Assembly: GCF_016401385.1 (NCBI RefSeq)
Contig: NZ_JAEACF010000001.1
Span: 3,162,001 to 3,226,000, forward strand
Direction: 5' to 3'
Source: Fictibacillus halophilus
Lineage (GTDB): Bacteria; Bacillota; Bacilli; Bacillales; Fictibacillaceae
DNA length: 64,000 nt
Part shown: positions 1 to 8,718 of the stretch, one piece after another
How positions within the stretch are numbered: position 1 is the first letter of the stretch
Layout of the letters: every line of letters starts with the position of its first letter
Notes under the pieces: model-generated
Databases searched by the model: none
What the model was told of the DNA's origin: nothing
The model's input: only the letters and a program-made list of their open reading frames with translations
Translations under genes and position numbers: made by a program

Positions 1-421
1 TCGCCGTCATCTCTAACTCTTTTTTGAGTACATATGGAAGAGCCTCATGAGAGAGCGACTTTGCTTCTTGATACATGACAAGCACTTCATCCTGCATATC
101 GTCCATCACTTTAAAATAAGCCGCGATCGCACGCTCGACTCCTTGAATGCCGCTATCTTCCCCATTGATATCCTGCTGCAGCCTCAGCTTTACTCCATCA
201 TATATGCTGTCGCAGACGAGATAGAGAATATCTTCTTTTGACCGGATATACTCGTAAAGTGTGCCGATGCTGAAGCCAGAAGCTTTTGCGATCTCACGGG
301 TAGTCGTGCGGTGGAAACCATTCTCTTTAAATAGAGAGACCGCCGCTTTCACCATCTCTTCCCGTCGTCTCTGAATCAATTTTTCGTCTTTTACGAGCGA
401 CGGCACTTCTTTCTTACCCAA
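1..421 (-). CDS. TetR/AcrR family transcriptional regulator (C-terminus beyond window)
   Basis: Partial gene; only about the first 140 residues are in the window. I choose the TTG at 421-419 because a GGGAGG ribosome binding site lies just upstream, starting directly after the meaB stop. The N-terminus holds a TetR helix-turn-helix (about residues 18-60) with the typical AAVSLFKENGF, TTTREIAKASG and SIGTLYEYIRSKEDIL segments; the ligand-binding helices follow. It is the last visible gene of the mmgABC-acdA-meaB run, so it probably responds to an acyl-CoA and represses this degradation cluster. Two matching 18-bp palindromes at 6302-6319 and 8618-8635 are candidate operators. The ligand and the operator assignment are inference; the TetR fold is clear. 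Confidence 0.88.
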   Translation of the reverse strand, partial: MGKKEVPSLVKDEKLIQRRREEMVKAAVSLFKENGFHRTTTREIAKASGFSIGTLYEYIRSKEDILYLVCDSIYDGVKLRLQQDINGEDSGIQGVERAIAAYFKVMDDMQDEVLVMYQEAKSLSHEALPYVLKKELEMTA

Positions 422-431
422 TTGGCCTCCC

Positions 432-1388
432 TCATTTCTGTTTCCCGTCAGCCGGCTGCAATCGTTTTGTTAAAATCTCTTCTGCAGCTGTATAAGGGTC
501 TGTCGTACCTGATTCTAAGTCGGCCAGCCAGGAGAACCCGTTTTTCTGTTCGTTTGTCCACACTTGCTGATAAATTTCGTGCTGAACCACTTCCATCACC
601 TCACGTTTCAGGTTGGAAAGCTTTCTTTCCTTGCCTTCGCCGCTCTTCTCTAAATATTCACGGTGCGCTAGAAGAGATTCCCATAATTCTTGCAATCCTT
701 TATTTTCAGTAGAAATCGTCTGAACGACTGGCGGGCGGTACGGGCTGTCGTGCTTCACAAGGTCAAGCATCGCTTCGATCTCAGCGAGAAGCTTCGGAAC
801 CCCTGGCATATCCGCTTTGTTCACAACGAACAGATCCGCGATCTCCATGATTCCCGCTTTAAACACTTGAACAACATCTCCGCTACCCGGATTCAATACC
901 ACCGCAACCGAATCCGCTAGCTTCATAATGTCGAGCTCAGACTGCCCCACTCCTACCGTCTCTATTAAAATCACATCAAAACCATAAGCATCCATCAGCC
1001 TTACCGTCTCTTTGGTCGACCGTGAAAGGCCGCCAAGACTGCCGCGCGTCCCCATGCTTCGGATGAAAACACCAGGGTCGGTAAAATGGTCAGCCATCCT
1101 CACACGGTCTCCAAGAATTGAGCCGCCGCTAAAAGGACTCGTTGGATCAACGGCAACAACCGCTACAGTCATCTTCTTTTTACGCAAAAAAGAGATGAGA
1201 CGATTAACGAGCGAGCTTTTCCCTGCACCCGGTGAACCGGTGATGCCGATCCAATGAGCGCCTTTTTGCTGTGGGTAGATGCTCTTTAAAAGCTCGAGTT
1301 TGTCTTCACCGTTGTTTTCGGCAAGCGTGATCGCTTTCGCGAGAGCACGTTCCTCTTTTTGCTGGATGCGCTGTGCTAATGGATGCAT
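432..1388 (-). CDS. meaB: MeaB/ArgK-family GTPase chaperone of B12-dependent acyl-CoA mutase
   Basis: 318 residues, normal length for MeaB. The P-loop GSPGAGKSS lies near residue 50, followed by VDPTSPFSGG, ETVGVGQSE and the guanine-specificity motif NKADMPG near residue 190. Known role of the family: G-protein that loads and protects adenosylcobalamin in methylmalonyl-CoA mutase or a related mutase. No mutase is visible in the window; the partner is expected further downstream, past position 1, or elsewhere. The stop TGA at 434-432 sits 10 nt before the TetR start, so the two are coupled. A dispersed hairpin repeat fills the 318-bp gap to acdA. Pathway placement (propionyl-CoA or isobutyryl-CoA handling) is inference. 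Confidence 0.92.
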   Translation of the reverse strand: MHPLAQRIQQKEERALAKAITLAENNGEDKLELLKSIYPQQKGAHWIGITGSPGAGKSSLVNRLISFLRKKKMTVAVVAVDPTSPFSGGSILGDRVRMADHFTDPGVFIRSMGTRGSLGGLSRSTKETVRLMDAYGFDVILIETVGVGQSELDIMKLADSVAVVLNPGSGDVVQVFKAGIMEIADLFVVNKADMPGVPKLLAEIEAMLDLVKHDSPYRPPVVQTISTENKGLQELWESLLAHREYLEKSGEGKERKLSNLKREVMEVVQHEIYQQVWTNEQKNGFSWLADLESGTTDPYTAAEEILTKRLQPADGKQK

Positions 1389-1414
1389 AATATCCTCCTA
1401 AAACTTTTTCGGGG

Positions 1415-1546
1415 TAGTTGATTCCCGCTCCAGGATACTCGCTTTCCGCGGGGCAGGCGGTGAGCCACTTGCCGCTTTGCGCCATTAAGTGTCTCACCTG
1501 CCCGCCTGTCCCGCAGGAGTCTCGCATCCTTCCGCTCCATTCAACT
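1415..1546 (+). repeat. Dispersed 130-bp hairpin repeat, copy 1
   Basis: Begins TAGTTGATTCCCGCTCC and ends CATTCAAC. The interior reads CTTTCCGCGGGGCAGGCGG, GTGAGCCACTTG, then the complementary GTCTCACCTGCCCGCC and CCCGCAGGAGTCTCGC, so the RNA would form a long GC-rich stem. The same sequence recurs at 9938, 21571, 32910, 41684 and 49198. Here it interrupts the acdA-meaB gap. From 1547 to 1706 I see no gene, promoter or hairpin. Confidence 0.93.
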
Positions 1547-1706
1547 GCAAAGGTGTTATAAAACCTTTCTTAGCAACACTCTGTTAAGAACATCACCTGC
1601 AACTTCAGGGATGATTAGCCTAGAGTCTTCTTGAGAGCACCTCACCCATAGATAACTGACTTAGCAAGGAGTTTCCCTAGCCAGTGTGTCGCAAAACTCC
1701 ACGCTC

Positions 1707-2849
1707 TTAATCTTTCAAAAGCATCTTAGAAATAACGAGACGCTGTATTTCTTGTGTACCTTCGTAGATCTGCGTAATTTTTGCGTCACGCATGTAACGT
1801 TCTACTGGATATTCTTTCGTGTAGCCGTATCCGCCGAACACTTGAACCGCGTCTGTTGTAACTTCCATTGCGATATCTCCAGCAAACAGCTTCGACATCG
1901 CGGATTCTTTTCCGTATGGAAGACCTTCAGACTCTCTCCAAGCCGCTTGGTAGGTTAATAGTCGAGCTGCTTCCACTTTTGTTGCCATGTCTGCAAGCTT
2001 GAAACCGATTCCTTGGTTAACACCAATCGGCTTACCGAACTGCTTGCGGTCTTTTGCGTAATTTACAGAAGCATCGAGTGCACCTTGGGCGATTCCAACC
2101 GCTTGAGCTGCGATTCCGTTTCGTCCACCATCAAGCGTCATCATGGCAATCTTAAAGCCTTCCCCTTCTTTTCCTAGAAGGTTTTCAGCTGGTACACGGC
2201 AATCTTCAAAAATGATCTCTAATGTTGGAGATGAACGGATGCCTAGTTTCTTTTCTTTTTTACCGAAAGAAAAGCCTGGCGTTCCTTTTTCTACGATAAA
2301 CGCAGAAACTCCTCTTGACCCTGCTTCAATATCCGTGCGCGCAAACACGACATAGATCTCAGCGTCGCCGGCGTTCGTGATGAAGATTTTTGAGCCGTTA
2401 ATGATATAGTCATCACCGTCTTTTTTCGCTGTTGTTTTCATGTTTCCTGCATCTGATCCGGATCCTGGCTCTGTTAAGCCGTATGCTCCGATTTTCTTAC
2501 CTTCTGCCATCGGACGAAGAAACTTTTGCTTTTGCTCTTCGTTACCAAACTTAAAGATCGGCCATCCTGCAAGAGAAGTGTGTGCAGAAAGTGTTACACC
2601 GACTGATGCACAAACACGCGATAGTTCTTCGACTGCGATTACATAGCCTAAATAATCCCCGCCAATTCCGCCGTACTCTTCTGGCCAAGGAATTCCGCAA
2701 AGGCCAAGTTCACCCATCTGGTCAAAAATAGCACGGTCAAAACGCTCTTCCTCGTCACGTTCCGCTGCTGTAGGTTCTACTTCATTTTTAGCAAAATCAC
2801 GCACCATCTTACGAATCATTTCATGTTCTTCAGATAACATAAATTGCAT
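1707..2849 (-). CDS. acdA: Acyl-CoA dehydrogenase, AcdA-like
   Basis: 380 residues, full length. FAD-dependent alpha,beta-desaturation of acyl-CoA, passing electrons to electron-transfer flavoprotein. Shows the N-terminal helical domain, the signature [13 protein letters not shown] near residue 125, and [11 protein letters not shown] near residue 365 with the catalytic Glu of short-chain dehydrogenases. The start ATG at 2849 has GAGGGAGAG upstream. It follows mmgC by 15 bp, so they are one transcript. Sequence around [17 protein letters not shown] resembles B. subtilis AcdA as I recall it; substrate range (short or branched chain) cannot be read from the sequence. About half identical to its neighbour by eye, suggesting an old duplication. 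Confidence 0.93.
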   Translation of the reverse strand: MQFMLSEEHEMIRKMVRDFAKNEVEPTAAERDEEERFDRAIFDQMGELGLCGIPWPEEYGGIGGDYLGYVIAVEELSRVCASVGVTLSAHTSLAGWPIFKFGNEEQKQKFLRPMAEGKKIGAYGLTEPGSGSDAGNMKTTAKKDGDDYIINGSKIFITNAGDAEIYVVFARTDIEAGSRGVSAFIVEKGTPGFSFGKKEKKLGIRSSPTLEIIFEDCRVPAENLLGKEGEGFKIAMMTLDGGRNGIAAQAVGIAQGALDASVNYAKDRKQFGKPIGVNQGIGFKLADMATKVEAARLLTYQAAWRESEGLPYGKESAMSKLFAGDIAMEVTTDAVQVFGGYGYTKEYPVERYMRDAKITQIYEGTQEIQRLVISKMLLKD

Positions 2850-2864
2850 TTCTATCTCTCCCTC

Positions 2865-4004
2865 TTATCCTAGTAAATGTTTGCTTAATACCATGCGTTG
2901 AATCTCACTTGTTCCTTCATAGATCTGACACACCTTCGCATCCCGGAACAGTCTTTCTACCGGATACTCTTTTGTGTAGCCATACCCTCCGTAAACTTGC
3001 ACAGCTTCAATCGCTGACTTCATCGCGGTTTCAGAAGCAAACAGCTTTGCCATCGAAGCTTCTTTTCCGCATGATAAATTGTTTGTCTTAAGATCTGCTG
3101 CACGATAAGTTAAAAGTTTGGCCGCTTCAACTTCAGTGGCCATGTCTGCAAGCTTAAATCCGAGCCCTTGGTTAGCGCCGATCGGCTTACCGAACTGTTT
3201 TCTTTCTTTTGCATAGTTCGTCGCAAACTCTAAGGCAGCCTCAGCGATACCAAGTGATTGAGCAGCAATTCCGATCCTGCCCGCATCGAGGTTGCTCATC
3301 GCGATTTTAAAGCCTTCGCCTTCATTCCCTAAAAGATTTTCAGCAGGTACACGTGCATCCTCGAAAATAATTTCGCACGTGTTTGATCCGTTCAACCCCA
3401 TTTTTTTCTCTTTCTTCCCTACTGAAAAACCTGGTGTATCTTTATCTACGATGAAGGCCGAGATTCCGTAGCTCCCTTTATCAGGTTCTGTTGAAGCAAA
3501 AACGATGTACACATCCGCTTCACCTGCGTTTGTTATAAAAATCTTCGAGCCATTCAAGATGTAGTGATCGCCCTTTTTAACCGCTCTTGTCTTTAAGCTT
3601 GCTGCATCAGAACCCGAGCTCGGTTCTGTTAATCCGAACGCACCAAGGTACTCTCCACTCGCTAACTTAGGAATGTATTTTCTCTTTTGTTCTTCATTCC
3701 CGAAATAAAGGATCGGATTTGTTCCGACACTCGTATGGACGGATAAAATAACGCCGATCGTCGCGCTCACTTTTGAAAGCTCATTGATCGCAATGATGTA
3801 GGACGTAAAATCCATCCCTGCTCCGCCGTACTCTTCTGGAATCGGTATTCCCATCAGTCCGAGCTCCGCCATCTTCGTGATCAGATGACGCGGAAACTCT
3901 TCTGTCTCTTCCATATGCTCAATGGCCGGTGCTATCTCTTTTTGCGCAAAATCCCGTACCATCTTTTGCATCATCTTTTGTTCTTCTGTAAATACGAGGT
4001 TCAT
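2865..4004 (-). CDS. mmgC: Acyl-CoA dehydrogenase, MmgC-like
   Basis: 379 residues. Same family and layout as the next gene: AFGLTEPSSGSDA signature near residue 126 and QIYEGTSEIQR with the catalytic Glu near residue 363. The segment GVILSVHTSVGTNPILYFG is typical of MmgC. The start ATG at 4004 has GGGGAGAGACC upstream. It lies in the order mmgA-mmgB-mmgC known from B. subtilis, but is separated from mmgB by a 165-bp gap holding a pyrimidine-rich repeat and a perfect hairpin, which may alter expression of the distal genes. Probable role: desaturation of short or branched acyl-CoA in beta-oxidation. Confidence 0.93.
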   Translation of the reverse strand: MNLVFTEEQKMMQKMVRDFAQKEIAPAIEHMEETEEFPRHLITKMAELGLMGIPIPEEYGGAGMDFTSYIIAINELSKVSATIGVILSVHTSVGTNPILYFGNEEQKRKYIPKLASGEYLGAFGLTEPSSGSDAASLKTRAVKKGDHYILNGSKIFITNAGEADVYIVFASTEPDKGSYGISAFIVDKDTPGFSVGKKEKKMGLNGSNTCEIIFEDARVPAENLLGNEGEGFKIAMSNLDAGRIGIAAQSLGIAEAALEFATNYAKERKQFGKPIGANQGLGFKLADMATEVEAAKLLTYRAADLKTNNLSCGKEASMAKLFASETAMKSAIEAVQVYGGYGYTKEYPVERLFRDAKVCQIYEGTSEIQRMVLSKHLLG

Positions 4005-4040
4005 GGTCTCTCCCCATTCCTATAGTGAAATGCCGACTTG

Positions 4041-4130
4041 TGTCTCTCTCCGTGAGTTCTCTATCTATTTGTTATCTCTGGTTTGATTTTTGTTCTCTCT
4101 CTATCGCTGTCTCTCTATTGGCTGTCTCTT
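4041..4130 (+). repeat. Degenerate TCTCT-rich repeat between mmgB and mmgC
   Basis: Roughly six copies of a TGTCTCTCTAT-like word, spaced about 15 to 21 bp, starting near 4041, 4056, 4071, 4092, 4109 and 4124. On the operon RNA it is a run of AGAGAGA words. The spacing is less regular than in the 21-bp arrays elsewhere in the window, so I keep it separate. No coding potential or ribosome binding site. Confidence 0.7.
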
Positions 4131-4131
4131 C

Positions 4132-4164
4132 CACAAAGACAAAAATGGAATTTTTGTCTTTGTG
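4132..4164 (-). other. Perfect 15-bp stem-loop after mmgB
   Basis: CACAAAGACAAAAAT and its exact reverse complement are separated by only GGA. In the mmg transcript it starts a few bases after the mmgB stop codon. It lacks the GC-rich base of a strong terminator; possible roles are partial attenuation or an RNA processing/stability site between mmgB and mmgC. Function is inference. Confidence 0.7.
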
Positions 4165-4178
4165 TGGGGTCAGACCCC
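4160..4178. repeat. 19-bp GGGGTCAGACCCC element, copy 1
   Basis: TTGTGTGGGGTCAGACCCC, with a 13-bp palindromic core. An identical 19-mer lies in opposite orientation at 60711-60729. The mmgB stop codon (TGA at 4172-4170) lies inside the palindrome, so the element supplies the last two codons and the stop of mmgB. Confidence 0.85.
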
Positions 4179-5024
4179 GTAGTTGTAGAACCCTCTGCCT
4201 GATTTTTTGCCGAGCCAGCCGGCTTTTACGTACTTTCTCAACAATGGGCATGGACGGTACTTGTCATCACCGAAGCCTTCATGCAACGTCTCCATGATGT
4301 AGAGGCACGTGTCGAGCCCGATGAAGTCTGCTAGGGTTAACGGACCCATCGGATGGTTCATTCCGAGTTTCATAATCTCATCAACCGCTTCAGGGGTTGC
4401 CACTCCTTCATACACCGAGAAGATCGCTTCGTTGATCATCGGCATAAGGATGCGGTTCGAGATGAAACCTGGGAAATCGTTCACTTCCACAGGTACTTTT
4501 TGCAGCTTCTTAGATACCGACTCGATCGTCGCGTATACGTCATCCGCTGTTTGAAGTCCACGGATGATTTCTACGAGTTTCATAACAGGAACAGGGTTCA
4601 TGAAGTGCATGCCGATTACTTTTTCAGGTCGGTTCGTTGCAGCCGCGATCTCTGTGATCGGAAGGGAAGACGTGTTCGACGCTAAGATCGTATGAGCTGG
4701 CGCGTATTGATCGAGCATCTTAAAGAGCTGTGTCTTCACGTCCATATTTTCTATGACCGCTTCGATCACAAGATCTGCATTTGACGCGTTCTCTAGAGAA
4801 ACAGAAGCTGTGATGCGGGAAAGAATGGATTCTTTCTCACTTTCGTCCAGACGTCCTTTTTCCACTGAGCGGTTTAAGTTTTTAGAGATGATTCCAATTC
4901 CTTTTTGTACGAACTCTTCTTGCATGTCATGCAGAACAACAGAATAGCCCGCTTGCGCACAAACTTGCGCGATTCCAGAACCCATCTGTCCTGCGCCGAT
5001 CACCATTATGTTTTGAATGCTCAT
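4170..5024 (-). CDS. mmgB: 3-hydroxybutyryl-CoA dehydrogenase
   Basis: 284 residues. NAD-dependent oxidation of 3-hydroxyacyl-CoA to 3-oxoacyl-CoA. N-terminal Rossmann motif [11 protein letters not shown] at residues 9-19; [15 protein letters not shown] near residue 137 with the catalytic His; the C-terminal dimerisation domain ends in [15 protein letters not shown]. Start ATG at 5024 has AAAGGAGGAGC upstream, and the gap to mmgA is 16 bp. The last residues GV and the stop come from the dispersed GGGGTCAGACCCC palindrome, so the native 3' end may have been overwritten; the active site is far from this change. Confidence 0.95.
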   Translation of the reverse strand: MSIQNIMVIGAGQMGSGIAQVCAQAGYSVVLHDMQEEFVQKGIGIISKNLNRSVEKGRLDESEKESILSRITASVSLENASNADLVIEAVIENMDVKTQLFKMLDQYAPAHTILASNTSSLPITEIAAATNRPEKVIGMHFMNPVPVMKLVEIIRGLQTADDVYATIESVSKKLQKVPVEVNDFPGFISNRILMPMINEAIFSVYEGVATPEAVDEIMKLGMNHPMGPLTLADFIGLDTCLYIMETLHEGFGDDKYRPCPLLRKYVKAGWLGKKSGRGFYNYGV

Positions 5025-5040
5025 GAATATTGCTCCTCCT

Positions 5041-6225
5041 TTATTTCTTAACTTCTACTAGAATCGCGTCACCTTGCCCGCCGCCTGAACAGATCGAAGC
5101 GATGCCAAGTCCGCCTCCGCGTCTTTTCAACTCGTGGATCAACGTTAGTACGATGCGCGTGCCGCTCGCCCCAATCGGGTGACCTAACGCGACTGCTCCA
5201 CCGTTCACGTTTACTTTTTCAAGATCTAATCCAGCAAGCTCAGAACTCGCTAGTGCAACTGCTGCGAATGCTTCGTTTATTTCAAAAAGATCAATGTCTT
5301 CAAGCGATTTTCCTGTTTTCTTCAACAGCTCATTAATGACAAGACCTGGCGTTTTCGGGAAGTCTTTCGCTTCAACAGCAAGTGCTGTATGACCAAGGAT
5401 TGTCGCCATCACTTCTTTGCCTTCTTTTTCAGCACGCTCTTCGCTCATCACGACTACTGCCGCTGCACCATCGTTTACGCCTGGTGCGTTTCCTGCTGTA
5501 ATCGTTCCATCTTGTGAAAAAACAGGTCTTAATTTTGCAAGAGATTCGACAGACGTATCTTTACGCGGTGATTCATCTTGGGACACGACAATCGGCTCGC
5601 CTTTTCGTTGAGGCACTTCCACCGGAACGATCTCTTCTGCAAAAATCCCTTTTTCAATAGATTCGATCGCACGGCTGTGACTGCGGTACGCCCACTCGTC
5701 TTGACGTTCACGTGAGATCTCCATCTCTTTCGCTACGTCATTTCCGTAGATACCCATGTGGACACCTGTGAACGTACACGTTAGTCCATCATGGACCATG
5801 AGATCTTTCACTGAGCTGTCTCCCATACGAAGACCCCAGCGCGCTTTCGGTAAAATGTAAGGCGCGTTACTCATCGACTCCATTCCGCCTGCTACGATGA
5901 CCTCTTCATCACCCGCGCGGATGATCTGATCTGCCATGGTGATCGCACGAAGTCCCGAAGCACATACTTTGTTGATCGTTTCTGTTTTCGTCTTCCAAGG
6001 TAATCCTGCTTTTTCAGCCGCTTGACGAGAAGGAATCTGCCCTTGCCCACCTTGAAGAACGCAGCCTAAAATGACTTCATCCACCGATTCTGGAGCAACG
6101 TTCGCTCGTTGAAGCGCTTCTTTAATCGCGATTCCACCTAAATCTGATGCTGTAAGAGAACTTAAACCACCGCCAAACTTTCCGACAGGCGTACGTACAC
6201 CGCTTACGATTACTGATTTTGTCAT
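5041..6225 (-). CDS. mmgA: Acetyl-CoA C-acetyltransferase (thiolase)
   Basis: 394 residues when started at ATG 6225-6223, which has CAGGAGGTC upstream; a longer in-frame reading to 6264 has no ribosome binding site. Thiolase: nucleophilic Cys in KVCASGLRA near residue 88, NEAFA near 315, [14 protein letters not shown] near 345 and the second Cys in CSGGGQGDA near 380. It cleaves 3-ketoacyl-CoA or condenses acetyl-CoA. First gene of mmgABC-acdA-meaB-tetR. Its own upstream region holds a cre site and a TetR-type palindrome, so it is probably repressed by glucose through CcpA and by the cluster's regulator. Confidence 0.95.
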   Translation of the reverse strand: MTKSVIVSGVRTPVGKFGGGLSSLTASDLGGIAIKEALQRANVAPESVDEVILGCVLQGGQGQIPSRQAAEKAGLPWKTKTETINKVCASGLRAITMADQIIRAGDEEVIVAGGMESMSNAPYILPKARWGLRMGDSSVKDLMVHDGLTCTFTGVHMGIYGNDVAKEMEISRERQDEWAYRSHSRAIESIEKGIFAEEIVPVEVPQRKGEPIVVSQDESPRKDTSVESLAKLRPVFSQDGTITAGNAPGVNDGAAAVVVMSEERAEKEGKEVMATILGHTALAVEAKDFPKTPGLVINELLKKTGKSLEDIDLFEINEAFAAVALASSELAGLDLEKVNVNGGAVALGHPIGASGTRIVLTLIHELKRRGGGLGIASICSGGGQGDAILVEVKK

Positions 6226-6268
6226 GTGAAAGACCTCCTGTTTTGAAATGCTGAAGCTGAACATTTAT

Positions 6269-6282
6269 TGTTAACGCTTACA
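6269..6282 (-). promoter_or_regulatory. cre site (CcpA) upstream of mmgA
   Basis: On the minus strand TGTAAGCGTTAACA, a full match to the consensus TGWAANCGNTNWCA. It lies 44 bp upstream of the mmgA start. CcpA repression of the mmg operon is known in B. subtilis, which supports the reading. Confidence 0.82.
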
Positions 6283-6301
6283 AAATTAGTTTCAGACAAG
6301 C

Positions 6302-6319
6302 CGAGCGAACGCTCAGTCG
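6302..6319. promoter_or_regulatory. Candidate TetR/FadR-type operator upstream of mmgA
   Basis: CGAGCGAACGCTCAGTCG, an imperfect 18-bp dyad. It aligns without gaps to the site at 8618-8635, giving YGARYGARCRYTCAGTCR. Located about 80 bp upstream of the mmgA start and just upstream of the cre site. The regulator is inferred to be the TetR protein encoded at 421 and leftwards. Confidence 0.65.
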
Positions 6320-6382
6320 ACCAACTTCCAAGCATGAAGCTGCCAGCTCATACGCAAGGCAGCTTATTCACATGCTCGTTAA

Positions 6383-8515
6383 CTACTGAAGAACCTCTTG
6401 TTTCTGTGAGCCAAACATCGATTTTTCTAGAATTTCAACAACATCTAACGTTTGTACTTGCTCTTCTACTTCTTTCGCTTTCGTTCCGTCACTCAACATC
6501 GTTAAGCAATACGGACATCCGCTTCCGATCATGGTTGGATTTACGGCAAGAGCTTGCTCTGTACGCGCAACGTTCACACGAGAACCTGCTTTTTCTTCCA
6601 TCCACATCATTCCGCCACCTGCTCCACAGCACATTCCGTTCTGACGGTTGCGATCCATCTCAACAACCTTCACACCCGGAATCGCTTTTAAGATATCACG
6701 AGGCGGTTCATATACTTCGTTATAACGGCCGAGGTAACAAGAATCGTGATACGTGATCGTTTCATTAACTTCAAACTTCGGCTTAATTCTTCCTTCTTTG
6801 ATCCACTCTGCTAAAAGCTCGGTATGGTGATACACTTCTGCTTTTAGACCAAACTCAGGATATTCGTTCTTAAACGTGTTATACGCATGCGGGTCGATCG
6901 TGATGATCTTCTTAACATCATGCTTCTCAAACAACTCGATGTTCGCGTTCGCCATCTCTTGGAATAAAAACTCGTTTCCAAGACGACGAGGCGTATCACC
7001 TGAGTTCTTTTCTTTGTTTCCTAAGATCGCAAACGTAATTCCCGCTTCATTCATGATTTTTGCTAAAGAAAGCGCGATTTTTTGTGAACGGTTATCATAA
7101 GCACCCATCGAACTTACCCAGAACAGGTACTCGAACTCTTCACCCGCTTTTTCCTTCTCTTTTACTGTCGGAACCACGATATCTTCTTTCAGCTCACGCC
7201 AGTTCTCTCGTTCCTTTTTCGAGATTCCCCAAGGGTTACCTTGCTTCTCGATATTTTTAATCGCACGCTGCGCTTCTGCATCCATCTTACCTTCAGTAAG
7301 AACAAGATAACGGCGCATGTCGATTATCTTATCTACGTGTTCGTTCATAACCGGACACTGATCCTCACAGTTACGGCATGTTGTACATGCCCAGATCTCT
7401 TCTTCTGTCATGACTTCACCGATCATCTCTACATCATAAGCAAGTGCAGATGATCCGTCTGTTGTTGCAGCTGTTTCCTCAGCGCCCTTCCCTCTCGCTT
7501 CAAAAGCGATCTGGTTGCCTGTTGTGTTCGAGAAAGCGAACGCTGGCATCCAAGGTGTGCGTGATGTTACCGCTGCTCCTTTTACCGTTAGATGGTCACG
7601 CAGTTTAACGATCATATCCATCGGTGATAGCATCTTACCAGTACCTGTTGCCGGACAAACATTCGTACAACGCCCACACTCTACACATGCATAGAGATCA
7701 ACAAGCTGCTTTTGATTGAAGTCTTCAATTTTATTCACACCGAAAACTTCTTGTGTCTCGTCTTCAAAATTGATCGAAGAAAGCTTTCCTACTTTATCTT
7801 TGCGGCCAAGCCAAACGTTTAGTGGACCTGCGATCAAGTGAGCATGCTTTGATTGCGGAACATAGACTAAGAACGTTAATAAGAATAATAAGTGAATCCA
7901 CCATGAGATAAAGAATACGACTGCAGCACCCGTTTTCCCTAAGAAACCAAGAGCCATTGCGATTACGGATGCAATTGGTGCCGTCCACTCATACGGAAGG
8001 CCATGCCAGATGATCTCTGCTCCGTTTCCAACCAATACGGAGAGCATCAAGCCACCAATGAAGAGAAGAACCAATCCGGATTTAAATCCGCGCTTCAGTC
8101 GAACAAGCTTTTCGACATACCTTCTATAAAAAGCCCATACGACCGCGATCATGATCATCGTCGTTACGATTTCTTGGAAAAACGTAAACCCTGGATAAAG
8201 CGGACCTAAAGGCAGATGAGATCCAGGTGCGAGTCCCTTCCATATAAAATCAATCGCTCCGAACTGAACGAGAATGAATCCATAAAAGAACATGATATGG
8301 ATAATTCCACTCTTCTTGTCTTTCAACAGCTTCTTTTGACCAAATACATTCACTAAGACTGCTTTTATTCGTTCTTGAACCGTATGATCAAACTCCACTT
8401 TCTTACCGAGCTTGATGAATTCAAATCTTGTTTTTACAACATAAGCAAATAAAAACAGTGCGTAAGCGGTTACAAAAAGAAATGCAAGCCAGTTTGCTAC
8501 CATTAAGCCGTTCAT
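6383..8515 (-). CDS. fadF: FadF-type membrane iron-sulfur oxidoreductase
   Basis: 710 residues. The N-terminal part (about 1-230) has several membrane helices; then two 4Fe-4S motifs, CVECGRCTNVCP near residue 278 and CTTCRNCEDQCP near 378, and two CCG-type domains with HDSCYLGRYNE and CCGAGGG near residue 640 plus GCPYC near 675. It matches B. subtilis FadF (YwjF) along its length as I recall that sequence. Likely role: passes electrons from electron-transfer flavoprotein, reduced by the acyl-CoA dehydrogenases, to the quinone pool. Start ATG at 8515 has GGAAGGGAGAG upstream. It is 157 bp ahead of mmgA, which has its own control region. Confidence 0.94.
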   Translation of the reverse strand: MNGLMVANWLAFLFVTAYALFLFAYVVKTRFEFIKLGKKVEFDHTVQERIKAVLVNVFGQKKLLKDKKSGIIHIMFFYGFILVQFGAIDFIWKGLAPGSHLPLGPLYPGFTFFQEIVTTMIMIAVVWAFYRRYVEKLVRLKRGFKSGLVLLFIGGLMLSVLVGNGAEIIWHGLPYEWTAPIASVIAMALGFLGKTGAAVVFFISWWIHLLFLLTFLVYVPQSKHAHLIAGPLNVWLGRKDKVGKLSSINFEDETQEVFGVNKIEDFNQKQLVDLYACVECGRCTNVCPATGTGKMLSPMDMIVKLRDHLTVKGAAVTSRTPWMPAFAFSNTTGNQIAFEARGKGAEETAATTDGSSALAYDVEMIGEVMTEEEIWACTTCRNCEDQCPVMNEHVDKIIDMRRYLVLTEGKMDAEAQRAIKNIEKQGNPWGISKKERENWRELKEDIVVPTVKEKEKAGEEFEYLFWVSSMGAYDNRSQKIALSLAKIMNEAGITFAILGNKEKNSGDTPRRLGNEFLFQEMANANIELFEKHDVKKIITIDPHAYNTFKNEYPEFGLKAEVYHHTELLAEWIKEGRIKPKFEVNETITYHDSCYLGRYNEVYEPPRDILKAIPGVKVVEMDRNRQNGMCCGAGGGMMWMEEKAGSRVNVARTEQALAVNPTMIGSGCPYCLTMLSDGTKAKEVEEQVQTLDVVEILEKSMFGSQKQEVLQ

Positions 8516-8600
8516 CGCTTTCTCTCCCTTCCAATGTTGCTATTCCCTAATTCTTTCTCTTTTAATAATTCTAAATGAAATTAATTTTCTGACTTCATTA

Positions 8601-8635
8601 TAGCATAAAAAAATAAATGAATGAGCATTCAGTCA
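8601..8635 (-). promoter_or_regulatory. fadF promoter with FadR-like operator
   Basis: On the minus strand an extended -10 TGCTATAAT lies at about 8606-8598. Upstream at 8618-8635 is TGAATGAGCATTCAGTCA, a dyad of the form TGAnTGA-N4-TCAnTCA that fits the known FadR box layout TGAATGANTANTCATTCA. The site overlaps where RNA polymerase would contact the -35 region, so binding would repress. Confidence 0.75.
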
Positions 8636-8718
8636 ACATCCAATCAAAAAAAATTTTTAGTGGTTTTATATGGTGGGGGTATACTATATAAAAGTTTGTT
8701 GAAAAGGAGGAGACGAAG

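Noticed and set aside
1415..1546. Insertion sequence
   Set aside because: No transposase frame or clear target duplication; too short. Called a dispersed hairpin repeat instead.
5041..6264. Longer thiolase start at 6264
   Set aside because: The extra 13 residues lack a ribosome binding site; AGGAGG sits ahead of the ATG at 6225. Same logic for speB, speE, spo0M, pta-region, mtaD, YajQ and plsC starts.
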